Positions 1 to 9,261 are shown, counted from the first letter of the stretch. The stretch: DNA of 48,019 nt from JALZUE01 sp051251725 (GCA_051251725.1 JBPOFN010000033.1:1-48019), one strand, 5' to 3'. Translations and numbers: made by a program. Notes: generated by a model from the letters alone, not told the origin.

Positions 1-363
1 GATGGCAGTGAAACGTTAACCGATAGTTTTACTTATACCATTAATGATGGCGCAACAGACTCCGCGCCAGCGACTGTGTCTATTACTATCACCACGACTA
101 ATGATGCGCCAATGGCAGCCGATGATAGCGCGGCAGTTATTGAAGGCAGTAATGTCATTATTGATTTACGGAGTAATGACAGCGATGAAGAAACGCCAAA
201 CAATGCTTTAACACTAAGCAATATCAGCAGTGCGACTAATGGCAGCATCATTAATAATAACGACGGCACTGTTACTTATACCCATGATGGCAGTGAAACG
301 TTAACCGATAGTTTTACTTATACCATTAATGATGGCGCAACAGACTCCGCGCCAGCGACTGTT
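1..363 (+). repeat. 95-codon intragenic tandem repeat, 78 bp exactly conserved
   Basis: Bases 1-78 and 286-363 are identical, a period of 285 bp (95 codons), inside the surface-protein gene. The divergence just beyond suggests a homogenised or recently duplicated Ig-like module. More copies probably lie upstream of the window. Confidence 0.9.
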
Positions 364-3168
364 TCAATTACTGTTACCCCAGTAAATGATACGCCGGTTT
401 TAGTGGCAACACCGACCACAGCTAATGTGCCAGAAGACGCTCAGAACAATGATGCCGTGACCACAGTCGTAGCAACAGATCCTGAGGGTGATAGCCAAAC
501 TTGGTCAATTACTGCCGGTAATGATGATGGCGTCTTTGGAGTTGATAACGCAGGTAATGTCACACTTGTTGATGTTTCTTCGCTTGATTTTGAAACGACT
601 AACCAGTATATAATTACTGTCCGTGCTGAAGACTCAGCGGAACCGACAGTTTTTTCAACCATAGATATTACTGTTAATATTACCGACGTGATTGAAAACC
701 AAGTGTTTAGTGTCATTAATAGTTTTGGTTTAAATGGCAATACTACTTTTAATACTTATTCCTTTGATACGACAGATACCATTGTAAGTACTTTACGTCA
801 AAGCGATGGTAAGTTCATTCAAGTCGTTAATACAAATGCTACTGAAACCAAAAGAATAGCAATTACCCGTTTAAATCCAGATGGTTCGGTTGATCTTACT
901 TATGGTTTTAATGGTTATAACTTGTTTGATTTAGGGGTTAGTCAGGTTGCTAATCATGCCACATTAGATGGTAGTGATAATTTATATATTACCGGCTTTG
1001 ATGATAATGGCTCTGGCACTAACATTATGGTGATGAAGGTCACCAATAATGGATTATTAGATACCAGCTTTGATAGTGATGGCAAGATAGAACCAAACTT
1101 TGCCAGTAACTCCAATCCACGCGGACAAGCAATACTGTTGCATTCAAGTGGCAACTTATATATTGCCGCTGATGGCTTTAACTTTGGCCAAACTAATTTA
1201 CAGCTATTAAAAATGATTCGAATTGACCTTAACGGTAATCTTGTCAGTTTAAATGCCGATGGTGGCCTAGCTGAATTTGATATTTTTGCTAGTGATTTTT
1301 ATCCCCATGCACTCGCTGAATTATCAACCGGTGAATTGGTGGTTAGTGGCCATGAAGACAGTAATGGCGCTTTTAATATCGCCGCGACCGTAATAACCCA
1401 AGATGACTTTACTTTAGCGGCATTAACGTCGGCGAGCTTTAATTTCGGCAGTATATTTTCTGACTTTACTAGCAATGATAGCAGTACAGGCATGTTAGAT
1501 TTTGCCAATGACAGCTACCTTATAACTGGTACCTCTGATTTTATTAACGGCGGTAACACAGTACAAGAAGCTATGTTACTAAAAATTAATGTTACAACCA
1601 GCGCGATTAATCGAGATTTAACATTTGCAAACAACGGTTTATTTAATGCGGATGTTGATGGTAATAATACCGTTGGGGCAGCAATAGAAAGTGCGATACA
1701 TGACAGTTCAGGTGATATCACTTTTATTGCGCAATCAACAGTAACGAATAACGCTTATTTTGTTGAAAAATTAACGAATCTCGGTGGTATTGATTTAAGT
1801 TTTAATGCAAAAATATACCCAACCGGTTCGAGTCTTGCGGGCGCAAATATTATCCTTGAACCCGCTAATGATAATTTCTATCTCTCGTACCATAGCTTTA
1901 TTGGGGAAAGTGAAGATATTTTCTTCCAGCAATTATTAAATGATGGCTCTGAGGTTACCACCACGAATCATACCTTGAGTTTTAAAACGAGTGATGAAAG
2001 CTTAGTCGGTATTGATTTACTGTCGGGGCCAATAGATAACGGTAAATTATTATTGGTCAGTGACAAGCTATTTGCGCCAGAAACGCCTTCGGGGACATTG
2101 TCATTATTAAATAGTGATGGCAGTCACAATCATCACCTTAATAAAGGTAATAGCACAGTAGCAGGTCCTGATATTTTTTATGGCCCCACATTAGAACTCA
2201 GTGATGGCAGCATCTTTACTGCCAGTATTGATCCTGATAGCCAATTGCGAATCAGCAAATATACAGATACTAACTTTGTTTATGATGCCAATTTTGCACC
2301 TAGTTTTGGTTACGTTGATATTTCAATTTTTGGTTTCACAATTATTGAAGATATTCAATATGATGCAGCTACTGATCATATTGTGGTTGTTGGCACTGTT
2401 TTAGACTCAGGGGCTGATGCTTATATTGTTAAAATAAATGCTACTGATGGTAGTTTATATAATGGCGGAAATTTTTCTGCTGGCCTCGCTATCATCGACA
2501 TCACAGGTAGTTTTAATGATGATACTTTAGTGCGAATTCTACCGCAGGCTGATGGTAATTATATCGGTTTAGGCACCACTAATATCACCGGCAATCTAAC
2601 CCCGTACTTAATGAAAATTGACGGTAATGCAAATTTTGTTACTAGCTTTAATGGCACAGGTTTGAAAACTAATCTTGGTTTGCCTATCAGTAATTTTATC
2701 ACCACAGATATAGTTCAATTAGCTGATAATTCGATTGTTTTAAATGCTTATGATACGGTTGGTAACTTAAGTTATTGGGTCAAAACTGACAATGATAGTA
2801 ATCTCGATAATGGTTTTTCCACCAGTGGCGTGTTGGTGCTGGACTTTGGCGGAACCGCAACTTTTATCGACGATCTTACGTTAGACGACAATGAAAATAT
2901 CTATGGCGTTGGTAGTGTTAGTTTAGCAACCGATGATGCTTTGTTAGTTAAGGTTACTGCGAGCACGGGCACTTTAGATCCGCTACTGAATGCCTTTAGT
3001 ACTCAGGGCTATTGGTTAATGGATGAAGGCGGAAACGAAAAACTAACTAAGATTGTTTTTGATCCTGCGCTTAATCGGATTATTTTAGCTGATACGGTCG
3101 CCGGCCCAACAACAAGTATTGATTTACGGGTGCGTGCCTTTGAGTTAATCCAAGACGACAACCGCTAA
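1..3168 (+). CDS. Large surface protein with cadherin/VCBS-type and delta-60-like repeats (5' truncated by window)
   Basis: The frame is open from base 1, so the true start lies upstream; the first in-frame GTG (76) is not a credible start. The first ~130 visible residues are tandem Ig/cadherin-like modules of about 95 residues, with VND/TND-type linkers and a repeated SFTYTINDG motif. A cadherin-like domain follows (roughly residues 135-235 of the visible part). The remaining ~800 residues are about ten degenerate repeats of the type 'K-[IV]-x-x-DGxLDxxFxxxG', resembling delta-60 beta-propeller repeats. Composition is Asp/Asn/Thr-rich with almost no Cys, typical of calcium-binding extracellular adhesins. 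No sortase, PEP-CTERM or T9SS tail is visible at the C-terminus, so a T1SS-like or other route is only a guess. A hairpin terminator follows at 3195. Confidence 0.85.
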   Translation, partial: DGSETLTDSFTYTINDGATDSAPATVSITITTTNDAPMAADDSAAVIEGSNVIIDLRSNDSDEETPNNALTLSNISSATNGSIINNNDGTVTYTHDGSETLTDSFTYTINDGATDSAPATVSITVTPVNDTPVLVATPTTANVPEDAQNNDAVTTVVATDPEGDSQTWSITAGNDDGVFGVDNAGNVTLVDVSSLDFETTNQYIITVRAEDSAEPTVFSTIDITVNITDVIENQVFSVINSFGLNGNTTFNTYSFDTTDTIVSTLRQSDGKFIQVVNTNATETKRIAITRLNPDGSVDLTYGFNGYNLFDLGVSQVANHATLDGSDNLYITGFDDNGSGTNIMVMKVTNNGLLDTSFDSDGKIEPNFASNSNPRGQAILLHSSGNLYIAADGFNFGQTNLQLLKMIRIDLNGNLVSLNADGGLAEFDIFASDFYPHALAELSTGELVVSGHEDSNGAFNIAATVITQDDFTLAALTSASFNFGSIFSDFTSNDSSTGMLDFANDSYLITGTSDFINGGNTVQEAMLLKINVTTSAINRDLTFANNGLFNADVDGNNTVGAAIESAIHDSSGDITFIAQSTVTNNAYFVEKLTNLGGIDLSFNAKIYPTGSSLAGANIILEPANDNFYLSYHSFIGESEDIFFQQLLNDGSEVTTTNHTLSFKTSDESLVGIDLLSGPIDNGKLLLVSDKLFAPETPSGTLSLLNSDGSHNHHLNKGNSTVAGPDIFYGPTLELSDGSIFTASIDPDSQLRISKYTDTNFVYDANFAPSFGYVDISIFGFTIIEDIQYDAATDHIVVVGTVLDSGADAYIVKINATDGSLYNGGNFSAGLAIIDITGSFNDDTLVRILPQADGNYIGLGTTNITGNLTPYLMKIDGNANFVTSFNGTGLKTNLGLPISNFITTDIVQLADNSIVLNAYDTVGNLSYWVKTDNDSNLDNGFSTSGVLVLDFGGTATFIDDLTLDDNENIYGVGSVSLATDDALLVKVTASTGTLDPLLNAFSTQGYWLMDEGGNEKLTKIVFDPALNRIILADTVAGPTTSIDLRVRAFELIQDDNR

Positions 3169-3194
3169 TGTATCTCAGCGCCAATTAATCACCT

Positions 3195-3236
3195 GTGTCT
3201 TTTAATGTCAGCCATTAAAAGACACTTAATTTTATC
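3195..3236 (+). terminator. Rho-independent terminator of the surface-protein gene
   Basis: A perfect 13-bp stem (GTGTCTTTTAATG / CATTAAAAGACAC) with a 5-nt loop at 3208-3212 is followed by a T-rich stretch. It lies 27 bp after the stop codon. Confidence 0.85.
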
Positions 3237-3293
3237 GTTTGGCTGGTAGCTAAAATTTCAGGGGTTTCTTTATGCTAGGATTGTCTTTGCTCA

Positions 3294-5513
3294 GTGTTTA
3301 AATATATTCAACGACATAGAAACGCGATTCTGTCAGGCTTATTTATAAGCTCACTCATTGTTTTTATCCAATTTTCACAGCAAACAGAAATTCAACAATT
3401 ACTGGCCCGTTTTGATGGTATCTTTTACGACATTCGCTTAAGAGCAACGTTAGATGAACGTAAACAAACCGATCAGCAAATTTTAATTATTGATATCGAT
3501 GAAAAAAGCTTAGCTGCGGAAGGGCGCTGGCCTTGGTCACGAATAAAAATAGCTAAAATGGTTAACAAGCTCGCCGATTATGGTGTTGCTGTGGTGGCAT
3601 TTGATGTGCTCTTTGCGGAGCCTGAGCGCAATCCTGTGGTTGCTGTCGCTGATTATTATCAAGAGAATAAGCTGCCATTACCAAAAGAATTTAGCAATAT
3701 TAGCCAAACTTTAGATGCTGATAATATTTTTGCAGACAGTTTAACCGCGACCGATGTCGTACTCGCGTTATTATTTCAAGGCGCAGATAAAAGCATTCGC
3801 GGCAATTTACCTAGCAGTGTGATTAACAGTGAAAACATTGTTAATTTAAACAAAACTATTCGTATTTCGTATCCAAAATATGAAAGCAATATTGATATCT
3901 TACAAGCACAAGCGCCAGGCAGTGGTTTTATTAATGCTATTCCTGATCAAGATGGTTATATCAGACGAGCGGCATTGGTGGCTGAGCATCAAGGGAAATT
4001 CTATCCGTCTTTAGCATTAGAAGCTGCTCGTTTATTAACGTTTACCGAAGAAATTGGTTTAGAAATTGTGGATATTGGTAACGGTGTTCAGCAAATCGCA
4101 GGCATTCGTTGGGGTAAAGCGCTTATTCCAACCGATGCTGCAGGCCGAGTGTTAGTGCCTTATCGCGGTAAACGAAAGAGTTTTCCGTATGTTTCTGCAA
4201 CTGATGTGCTTAATGATAATGTCCCAGATGAATTGTTAGAAGGCGCTGTTGTATTTATTGGCACCAGTGCGGTTGGTTTAGCGGATCTTAGGGCAACGCC
4301 TGTTGAACTCACCTATCCAGGGGTTGAAGTACATGCCAATGTCTTAGAAGGGATATTGCATCCGGAAATTTTACCGCGTCAACCTGATTGGTGGGAAGCG
4401 GCATTAGCCTTGATTATTCTAATGTTAGCCCTGATTTGTACCTTCGGCTTTCCGGCGATTGGACCGCTGGCTTTAACGGCTACTGTGGCAACGCTAATGA
4501 CAGCGACAACCTGGTTTAATTTTTGGCTATGGCAGCAGCATCATATTAGCTTAATGTTACCGACCAGTTTATTGCTTATATTTTTGATTGGTATCGTAAA
4601 TTTAGGGCTAGGATTTTTTATCGAAAATAACCAAAAGAAAATGATCAAGGGCATTTTTGATCAGTACGTACCACCTGCACATATTGATAAAATGTTGGCG
4701 GATCCAAATTCTGTCAATTTAGATGGCGAACGTAAAGAAATGACAGTGTTGTTTTCTGATATTCGCAGCTTTACTAATATTTCTGAAACACTCACAGCTT
4801 CTGAACTTAAAAGCTTGTTAAATAACTATTTTAATCCTATTACTAAAAGTATCTTTGAACATAAAGGCACGATTGATAAATATGTTGGTGATATGGTCAT
4901 GGCGTTTTGGGGCGCGCCCCTCAATGATCCAAAACATGCCGACAATGCGCTAAAAGCAGCATTGGCTATGCTGCAAATCACGGCACAATTACGCACGGAA
5001 TTTAAAGCGCAGGGGCTGCCGGAAATCTATGTGGGTATTGGTTTAAATACTGGCGATATGAGCGTTGGTGATATGGGCTCTGAATATCGCCGAGCCTATA
5101 CAGTATTGGGCGATGCGGTTAATTTGGGCGCGCGTTTAGAGAGCTTAACTAAATTTTATGGCGTTGAATGTTTAGTCAGCGAAATGACGAAAGGCCAATG
5201 CCCTGATCATTTATTTCGTTTTATTGATTGTGTGCAAGTTAAAGGCAAAAGCAAACCAGTAAAAATATATCAGCCGGTCGATATTAAAGGCGAAGCAATA
5301 ACGGATTTTAATGCCGAAAATTGTGAATATCAGCGCGCCTATCAAAGCTATTTAAGCCAAAGCTGGCCGCAAGCTTTGATGTTATTTATGACCTTAATTG
5401 ATAATTATGGTGAGCAAAAAATTTACCGTATTTATATTGAAAGAATTCACGATTTAAGCAAACAAACGTTAGCGGATGATTGGCAGGGCGTTTTTACTCA
5501 TACCAGCAAATAA
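3294..5513 (+). CDS. CHASE2-domain class III adenylate cyclase
   Basis: Predicted to convert ATP to cAMP (less likely GTP to cGMP) in response to an extracytoplasmic signal. Order: N-terminal membrane helix (~13-30); periplasmic CHASE2 domain (~40-355) with the typical 'ILIIDIDEKSLAAEGRWPWSR' start; three membrane helices (~360-440); cytoplasmic cyclase domain (~480-660). Metal-binding aspartates are D489 (LFSDIRSFT) and D533 (YVGDMVMAF). K529 is the substrate-specifying Lys, N610 and R614 the transition-state residues. T603 stands where many class III cyclases have Asp, as in class IIIb. The start is GTG at 3294 with a distant AGGA; no in-frame ATG gives a better N-terminus. It heads a same-strand trio with a cyclic-nucleotide-binding channel and an MBL hydrolase. 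Nucleotide specificity and the CHASE2 ligand cannot be read from sequence. Confidence 0.93.
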   Translation: MFKYIQRHRNAILSGLFISSLIVFIQFSQQTEIQQLLARFDGIFYDIRLRATLDERKQTDQQILIIDIDEKSLAAEGRWPWSRIKIAKMVNKLADYGVAVVAFDVLFAEPERNPVVAVADYYQENKLPLPKEFSNISQTLDADNIFADSLTATDVVLALLFQGADKSIRGNLPSSVINSENIVNLNKTIRISYPKYESNIDILQAQAPGSGFINAIPDQDGYIRRAALVAEHQGKFYPSLALEAARLLTFTEEIGLEIVDIGNGVQQIAGIRWGKALIPTDAAGRVLVPYRGKRKSFPYVSATDVLNDNVPDELLEGAVVFIGTSAVGLADLRATPVELTYPGVEVHANVLEGILHPEILPRQPDWWEAALALIILMLALICTFGFPAIGPLALTATVATLMTATTWFNFWLWQQHHISLMLPTSLLLIFLIGIVNLGLGFFIENNQKKMIKGIFDQYVPPAHIDKMLADPNSVNLDGERKEMTVLFSDIRSFTNISETLTASELKSLLNNYFNPITKSIFEHKGTIDKYVGDMVMAFWGAPLNDPKHADNALKAALAMLQITAQLRTEFKAQGLPEIYVGIGLNTGDMSVGDMGSEYRRAYTVLGDAVNLGARLESLTKFYGVECLVSEMTKGQCPDHLFRFIDCVQVKGKSKPVKIYQPVDIKGEAITDFNAENCEYQRAYQSYLSQSWPQALMLFMTLIDNYGEQKIYRIYIERIHDLSKQTLADDWQGVFTHTSK

Positions 5514-5622
5514 TGGATTGAATCTCGGCGAGCGGGTAATAAATTCGCTTAGCTATTGAATCTATATGTTTTTGAATCTTGGTATTTAACAGCTTAAATT
5601 TAAACAATAACTAGGAATGAAT

Positions 5623-7149
5623 ATGGAATTAACCAGCTGGCCAATAGCAAGTGGCATCTTCATTAGCTTTCTTATTATTGCGGCGTTATTTAAAGCGACA
5701 TCGGCAAACCATAATCACCACATTCGACGAGTTGCTTTTTTCTGTCTCAGTTTTTTATTAAGTGTTGCGTTAACTTACTTATTTAATCACCTTTTGTGGC
5801 AAAAAGCGGCTGTCATCGTTTTTAACATTGCGAGCTTATTCGGTTGGTTAACCTTGGTTGAACTGTTTTCAATTATGGTTTTTAAATTGTTATTGCCAAA
5901 GCTTGGTTATCAACCGCCATCAATTATCAGTGAATTGTTTTTAGGGGCTTTGGTCATTATTTTGATCATTTCAACACTGAGAAATTTTGGCGTTGATACC
6001 ACAGGAATAGTGGCGACCTCGGCGGTTGTTACCGCGATATTAGCAATCAGTTTGCAAGCCACTTTAGGCAATGTCATTGGCGGTATTGCTTTACAGTTAG
6101 ATCGTTCTATCCGCGTGGGAGATTGGATCCAGCTAGAAAATGGTCAGCAGGGTAAGGTACAAGAAATTCGTTGGCGACATACCGTCATTGAAACCCGCGA
6201 TTGGGATAGTATTATTGTTCCTAATGCTTCGCTGTTAGCAGCAAATATTATTATTCTAGGGAAGCGTGAAGGTGAATCAATACAGCATCGAATGTGGGTG
6301 CGATTTGCTGTTGATTATCGCACACCACCCTCGTTAGTGATTGCAACCGTTGAAAAGGCGTTACAAGCCGCGCCCGCTATCCCTGGCATTTCCCCGCAGC
6401 CAGCTGCTAATTGTATTTGTCTTGATTTTGCTAGCGAACATCGAGAAAGCTATGCTTTATATGCAGTACGCTATTGGCTCACCAATATTCAAGATGACGA
6501 TCCAACCAACTCGTTAGTGCGTTGCCGTATTTATGCCGCGTTACAGCGAGCGAATATTCCATTAGCAATTCCAGCCGCGCATTTGTTTATTGATAATGAA
6601 AACGTGGAACGTAAAGACCATAAAGAGAAAAAAGAATTAACTAAGCGGTTAACGGCTTTGAAGAGTATAGAGTTTTTACAGGTTTTAACCCCTGATGAAT
6701 ATATTCATTTAGCCAACGGTTTACAGCCAGTTTTATATGCCAAAGGTGAAAATATTATTGTGCAAAATGAACAAGCCGACTGGTTGTATATTATGACGCA
6801 AGGGCAGGCTGAGGTCTGGCTTGGTGTTGGTCAACAAGTTAAAAAAGTATCAAACTTATCCGCACCGACTTTTTTTGGTGAAATGGGCTTGATGACAGGG
6901 GCGGCAAGAAATGCCACTATTGTTGCGACAACTGATGTCTATTGCTATCGTTTACACCGTCAAGGCTTTAAAGAAATACTACAACAACGCCCTGATATTG
7001 CAGAAAAAATATCAGAGACTTTAGCGGTGAGAGAAGTAGAAACACAATCAATTCGTGAAAAGTTAGATCAGCAAGCACACCATCAACGTATTGAAACAAG
7101 ATCAGTTGATCTATTATCCAAAATCAGTGATTTTTTTGGTTTGACCTAG
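5623..7149 (+). CDS. MscS-like channel with C-terminal cyclic-nucleotide-binding domain (bCNG type)
   Basis: Likely a cyclic-nucleotide-modulated small-conductance channel of the inner membrane. About five hydrophobic segments (~9 to 150) lead into the MscS pore helix and beta domain, with GNVIGGIALQLDRSIRVGDW followed by the WRHT..TRDWDSIIVPN signature. Residues ~350-465 are a CNBD/Crp-like cassette, with a phosphate-binding motif containing FGEMG (E420) and R429 in GAARNATI, the residues that contact the cNMP in this fold. This domain order is that of bacterial cyclic-nucleotide-gated (bCNG) MscS-superfamily proteins. ATG 5623 is preferred because AGGA (5613-5616) lies 6 nt upstream; ATG 5617 abuts it. 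It follows the cyclase by about 110 bp on the same strand, so cAMP made by the neighbour is the obvious candidate ligand. Confidence 0.92.
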   Translation: MELTSWPIASGIFISFLIIAALFKATSANHNHHIRRVAFFCLSFLLSVALTYLFNHLLWQKAAVIVFNIASLFGWLTLVELFSIMVFKLLLPKLGYQPPSIISELFLGALVIILIISTLRNFGVDTTGIVATSAVVTAILAISLQATLGNVIGGIALQLDRSIRVGDWIQLENGQQGKVQEIRWRHTVIETRDWDSIIVPNASLLAANIIILGKREGESIQHRMWVRFAVDYRTPPSLVIATVEKALQAAPAIPGISPQPAANCICLDFASEHRESYALYAVRYWLTNIQDDDPTNSLVRCRIYAALQRANIPLAIPAAHLFIDNENVERKDHKEKKELTKRLTALKSIEFLQVLTPDEYIHLANGLQPVLYAKGENIIVQNEQADWLYIMTQGQAEVWLGVGQQVKKVSNLSAPTFFGEMGLMTGAARNATIVATTDVYCYRLHRQGFKEILQQRPDIAEKISETLAVREVETQSIREKLDQQAHHQRIETRSVDLLSKISDFFGLT

Positions 7150-7205
7150 ACTTAATAGGTGTTGAATTTTAATTATCAGTATATAAATGTCGATTGGAAA
7201 TAACG

Positions 7206-8030
7206 ATGAAAGTTAGTTTTTATGGAACACGTGGCTCTTGCCCAACACCTGGCCCTAATACTTTAAAATATGGGGGTAATACCGCTTGTGTCTTGATTGA
7301 ATCAGACGATGGTAAACACAAGCTGATTTTGGATTCTGGAACCGGAATTCGTATTTTAGGTGATGAGCTATTTCCTGATCATGATGAGCTCTATCTTTTG
7401 CTCAGTCATAATCATTATGATCATATTCAAGGTTTTCCTTTTTTTAAACCTGCTTATCAAAAAAATAGAAAGATAAATATTTACCCCGCAGTAACAACAC
7501 CTGATCAACCTTATGCTATTACTGAACAGATGAATGACAGTTATTTTCCGGTTGAGCCCGCTTTGCTGGCCGCAGATATTCAATTTCAATTTCCCAACTG
7601 GTCACAACCGGTAGAAATTAATGGCTTTAAAGTTTCTAGACATACGATTAATCACCCTAATGGCGGTATGGGTTATGTTATTGAACATAATAATCAGCGT
7701 GTTGCTTATGTTACGGATAATGAGCTAAAGGCAATTGATGGCCAAGTAAAAACAAGCGATATTGCGGCCTTTGTTCAGGGCGTGGATTTACTGATACATG
7801 ATGGCCAATATGTTGAAGCGGATCTGCCATTAAAACAAGGTTGGGGCCATTCATTAATTTCTGACAGCATCGATTTTGCCCAGCAAGCAGGTGTTAAAAC
7901 GCTTGTTATTTATAGCCATGATCCCGAGCGAACCGATCAAGAGTTAGATGACTGGCAGGCTAAAATTAATCAGATGAAACTGACCTGCAATGTTATTTTA
8001 AGCCAGGAAGGACAAACACTACATTTATAA
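7206..8030 (+). CDS. MBL-fold metallo-hydrolase, PhnP/class II cAMP phosphodiesterase-like
   Basis: A metallo-beta-lactamase-fold phosphodiesterase-like hydrolase of 274 residues. It starts with FYGTRGSCPTPGPNTLKYGG and carries the dinuclear metal motif H68-N-H70-Y-D72-H73, a later His (HTINHPNGG), VTDNE, and a C-terminal GWGHS...YSHDPERTD block. The family (COG1235/Lactamase_B_2) includes phosphodiesterases acting on cyclic phosphates. No signal peptide, hence cytoplasmic. ATG 7206 is chosen because GGAA (7196-7199) is well spaced; the TTG at 7194 is less likely. Its place after a cyclase and a cNMP-binding channel suggests that it hydrolyses the same second messenger, but this is inference from position. 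Other cyclic phosphodiester substrates are possible. Confidence 0.85.
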   Translation: MKVSFYGTRGSCPTPGPNTLKYGGNTACVLIESDDGKHKLILDSGTGIRILGDELFPDHDELYLLLSHNHYDHIQGFPFFKPAYQKNRKINIYPAVTTPDQPYAITEQMNDSYFPVEPALLAADIQFQFPNWSQPVEINGFKVSRHTINHPNGGMGYVIEHNNQRVAYVTDNELKAIDGQVKTSDIAAFVQGVDLLIHDGQYVEADLPLKQGWGHSLISDSIDFAQQAGVKTLVIYSHDPERTDQELDDWQAKINQMKLTCNVILSQEGQTLHL

Positions 8031-8101
8031 CTCAGCTCGCAGAGGATTAATAGGTTTTATCATCTGCTGATTTATAGCCAACTAGGGTTAAGGCACTAAG
8101 C

Positions 8102-8177
8102 TTATGCTAACGCGGCTTTGACCGTTTTTAGAATTTGTTCTTTATTGGACGGTTTGAGGATATAACCTTTTAAGCCA
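8102..8177. repeat. Left copy of a 76-bp direct repeat flanking the carbohydrate cassette
   Basis: 74 of 76 bases match 13561-13636, in the same orientation. The two copies bracket the AraC/PhyH/isomerase/GH120 genes. Recombination between them could delete or amplify about 5.4 kb. No integrase gene lies between them. Confidence 0.85.
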
Positions 8178-8260
8178 ACAAGGTTTGTTATGTTTAAATC
8201 TATAATAATTAAATCAAAGGAATTTTCAATTAATGAAACGTAATGTTGGAGTCTTATTAA
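8102..8260 (-). pseudogene. Remnant of a response-regulator (REC domain) C-terminus
   Basis: Read on the minus strand, this open stretch of 52 codons plus stop gives IENSFDLIIIDLN, then jumps to GLKGYILKPSNKEQ and ends in KTVKAALA. It matches the last part of the intact regulator at 13561-14838. Bases 8102-8177 are 74/76 identical to 13561-13636. Upstream of that the match resumes at 13742 with roughly 70% identity, so 111 bp (37 codons) are missing exactly between two copies of TTTAAGCCA present in the intact gene. There is no start codon and a stop precedes the fragment. It lies 54 bp beyond the stop of the AraC gene on the same strand. Confidence 0.85.
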
Positions 8261-8314
8261 TCAGCCGAGAAAAACAGGAATAATATATTTAATAGTGGTC
8301 TTTGAACTAAAATA

Positions 8315-9169
8315 TTAAGTCACTATTTTTACAAAAGACTTTCTATATTGTGATGGTGTTACCCCTTTAATTTTCATAAATTGACTATTAAAGTTAGCAA
8401 TTGTATTAAAGCCGGTATCGAAACATATTTCCGAAATGTTGCTTTCTGTCATCATCAATTTTTGACAGGCAACTCCTATACGTATTTCGTTTAAAAATGA
8501 AACATAGGTTTTTTTAGTTATTTTTTTAAAGTAACTGCAAAATGCAGGCGTTGTCATGCCAGCAATATCAGCAATAACACTCAAAGAAATATCACTGTCG
8601 TAATGGGTGATAGAGTATTGAAAAATTTTCTCTATTCTGTCGGTTTCTTTTTGGTTGGGTACGAATACCAACTCAGTTGACAGGGCCTTATGATCCTCAT
8701 ACTTAGTTAAAATATTTAAACCAGACAATAAGGTGACAATTCTATCAAAACCCTTCTGTAATTCTAAATCTTGTATCAGGGGTGATAATTCTTTTTGGCA
8801 TTGCTTAGTAATTTTCAAGCCCTTAAGCGAGTTTTTAAATAAGGCTACAATCCCTAAACTTTCGGGCAGCTCACTAAAAAAGCTAGTTAAAAAGTCTTCT
8901 CTGAATTGCACAACAACAGCACTTGAAATATCACTAGCGGAACTTTTTTGAAAAGTATGTGGGAGGTTTTTACCTAAAAAGAAAATATCACCTTTATCAA
9001 ATTCACCTACATAGTTACCAATAAAACATAAGCCATTACCCGCGGTAATTAAAATCAACTCATAAGCTTCATGCTGATGCCAAGGCACTTCAAAATTTGG
9101 TGTTTTGTAAGTGCGTGCCACGAACGAACTTTCGGTAGATAAAGGTAATTTTTGAATTAAAGGTTTCAT
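8315..9169 (-). CDS. AraC-family transcriptional regulator with cupin sensor
   Basis: A 284-residue regulator. The N-terminal AraC-type cupin (~15-100) has the PWHQHEAYELILITAG motif followed by GDIFFLGKNLPHTF. The C-terminal double HTH (~185-280) has SLSVIADIAGMTTPAFCSYFKK and ISEICFDTGFNTIANFNSQFMKIKGVTPSQYRK. Such proteins usually activate adjacent sugar-use genes on binding a sugar. It is divergent from the PhyH/isomerase pair across 139 bp that contains a 9-bp inverted repeat. Together with the GH120 gene further right this suggests control by a xylose- or xylooligosaccharide-related ligand, which is inference. The start at ATG 9169 gives the full cupin. Confidence 0.92.
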   Translation of the reverse strand: MKPLIQKLPLSTESSFVARTYKTPNFEVPWHQHEAYELILITAGNGLCFIGNYVGEFDKGDIFFLGKNLPHTFQKSSASDISSAVVVQFREDFLTSFFSELPESLGIVALFKNSLKGLKITKQCQKELSPLIQDLELQKGFDRIVTLLSGLNILTKYEDHKALSTELVFVPNQKETDRIEKIFQYSITHYDSDISLSVIADIAGMTTPAFCSYFKKITKKTYVSFLNEIRIGVACQKLMMTESNISEICFDTGFNTIANFNSQFMKIKGVTPSQYRKSFVKIVT

Positions 9170-9235
9170 AACTTTACTAAATTAATGGTTAAAACGACAA
9201 ATAGATACAAAAATATTAATATACTTTAAGTTTAT

Positions 9236-9261
9236 GTAAATAAACTGGGAGATTTATTTAC
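9236..9261. promoter_or_regulatory. Inverted repeat in the AraC/PhyH divergent promoter region
   Basis: GTAAATAAA (9236-9244) and TTTATTTAC (9253-9261) form a perfect 9-bp inverted repeat separated by 8 nt. It sits in the 139-bp divergent gap, a plausible operator, although the sequence is AT-rich and AraC proteins often use direct repeats. Confidence 0.4.

Noticed and set aside
43..80. NDGATDS in the surface protein as an ApbE flavinylation site
   Set aside because: The DGAT match is part of an Ig-like repeat strand that recurs at 95-residue spacing; the rest of the acceptor motif and an FMN-binding domain are absent.
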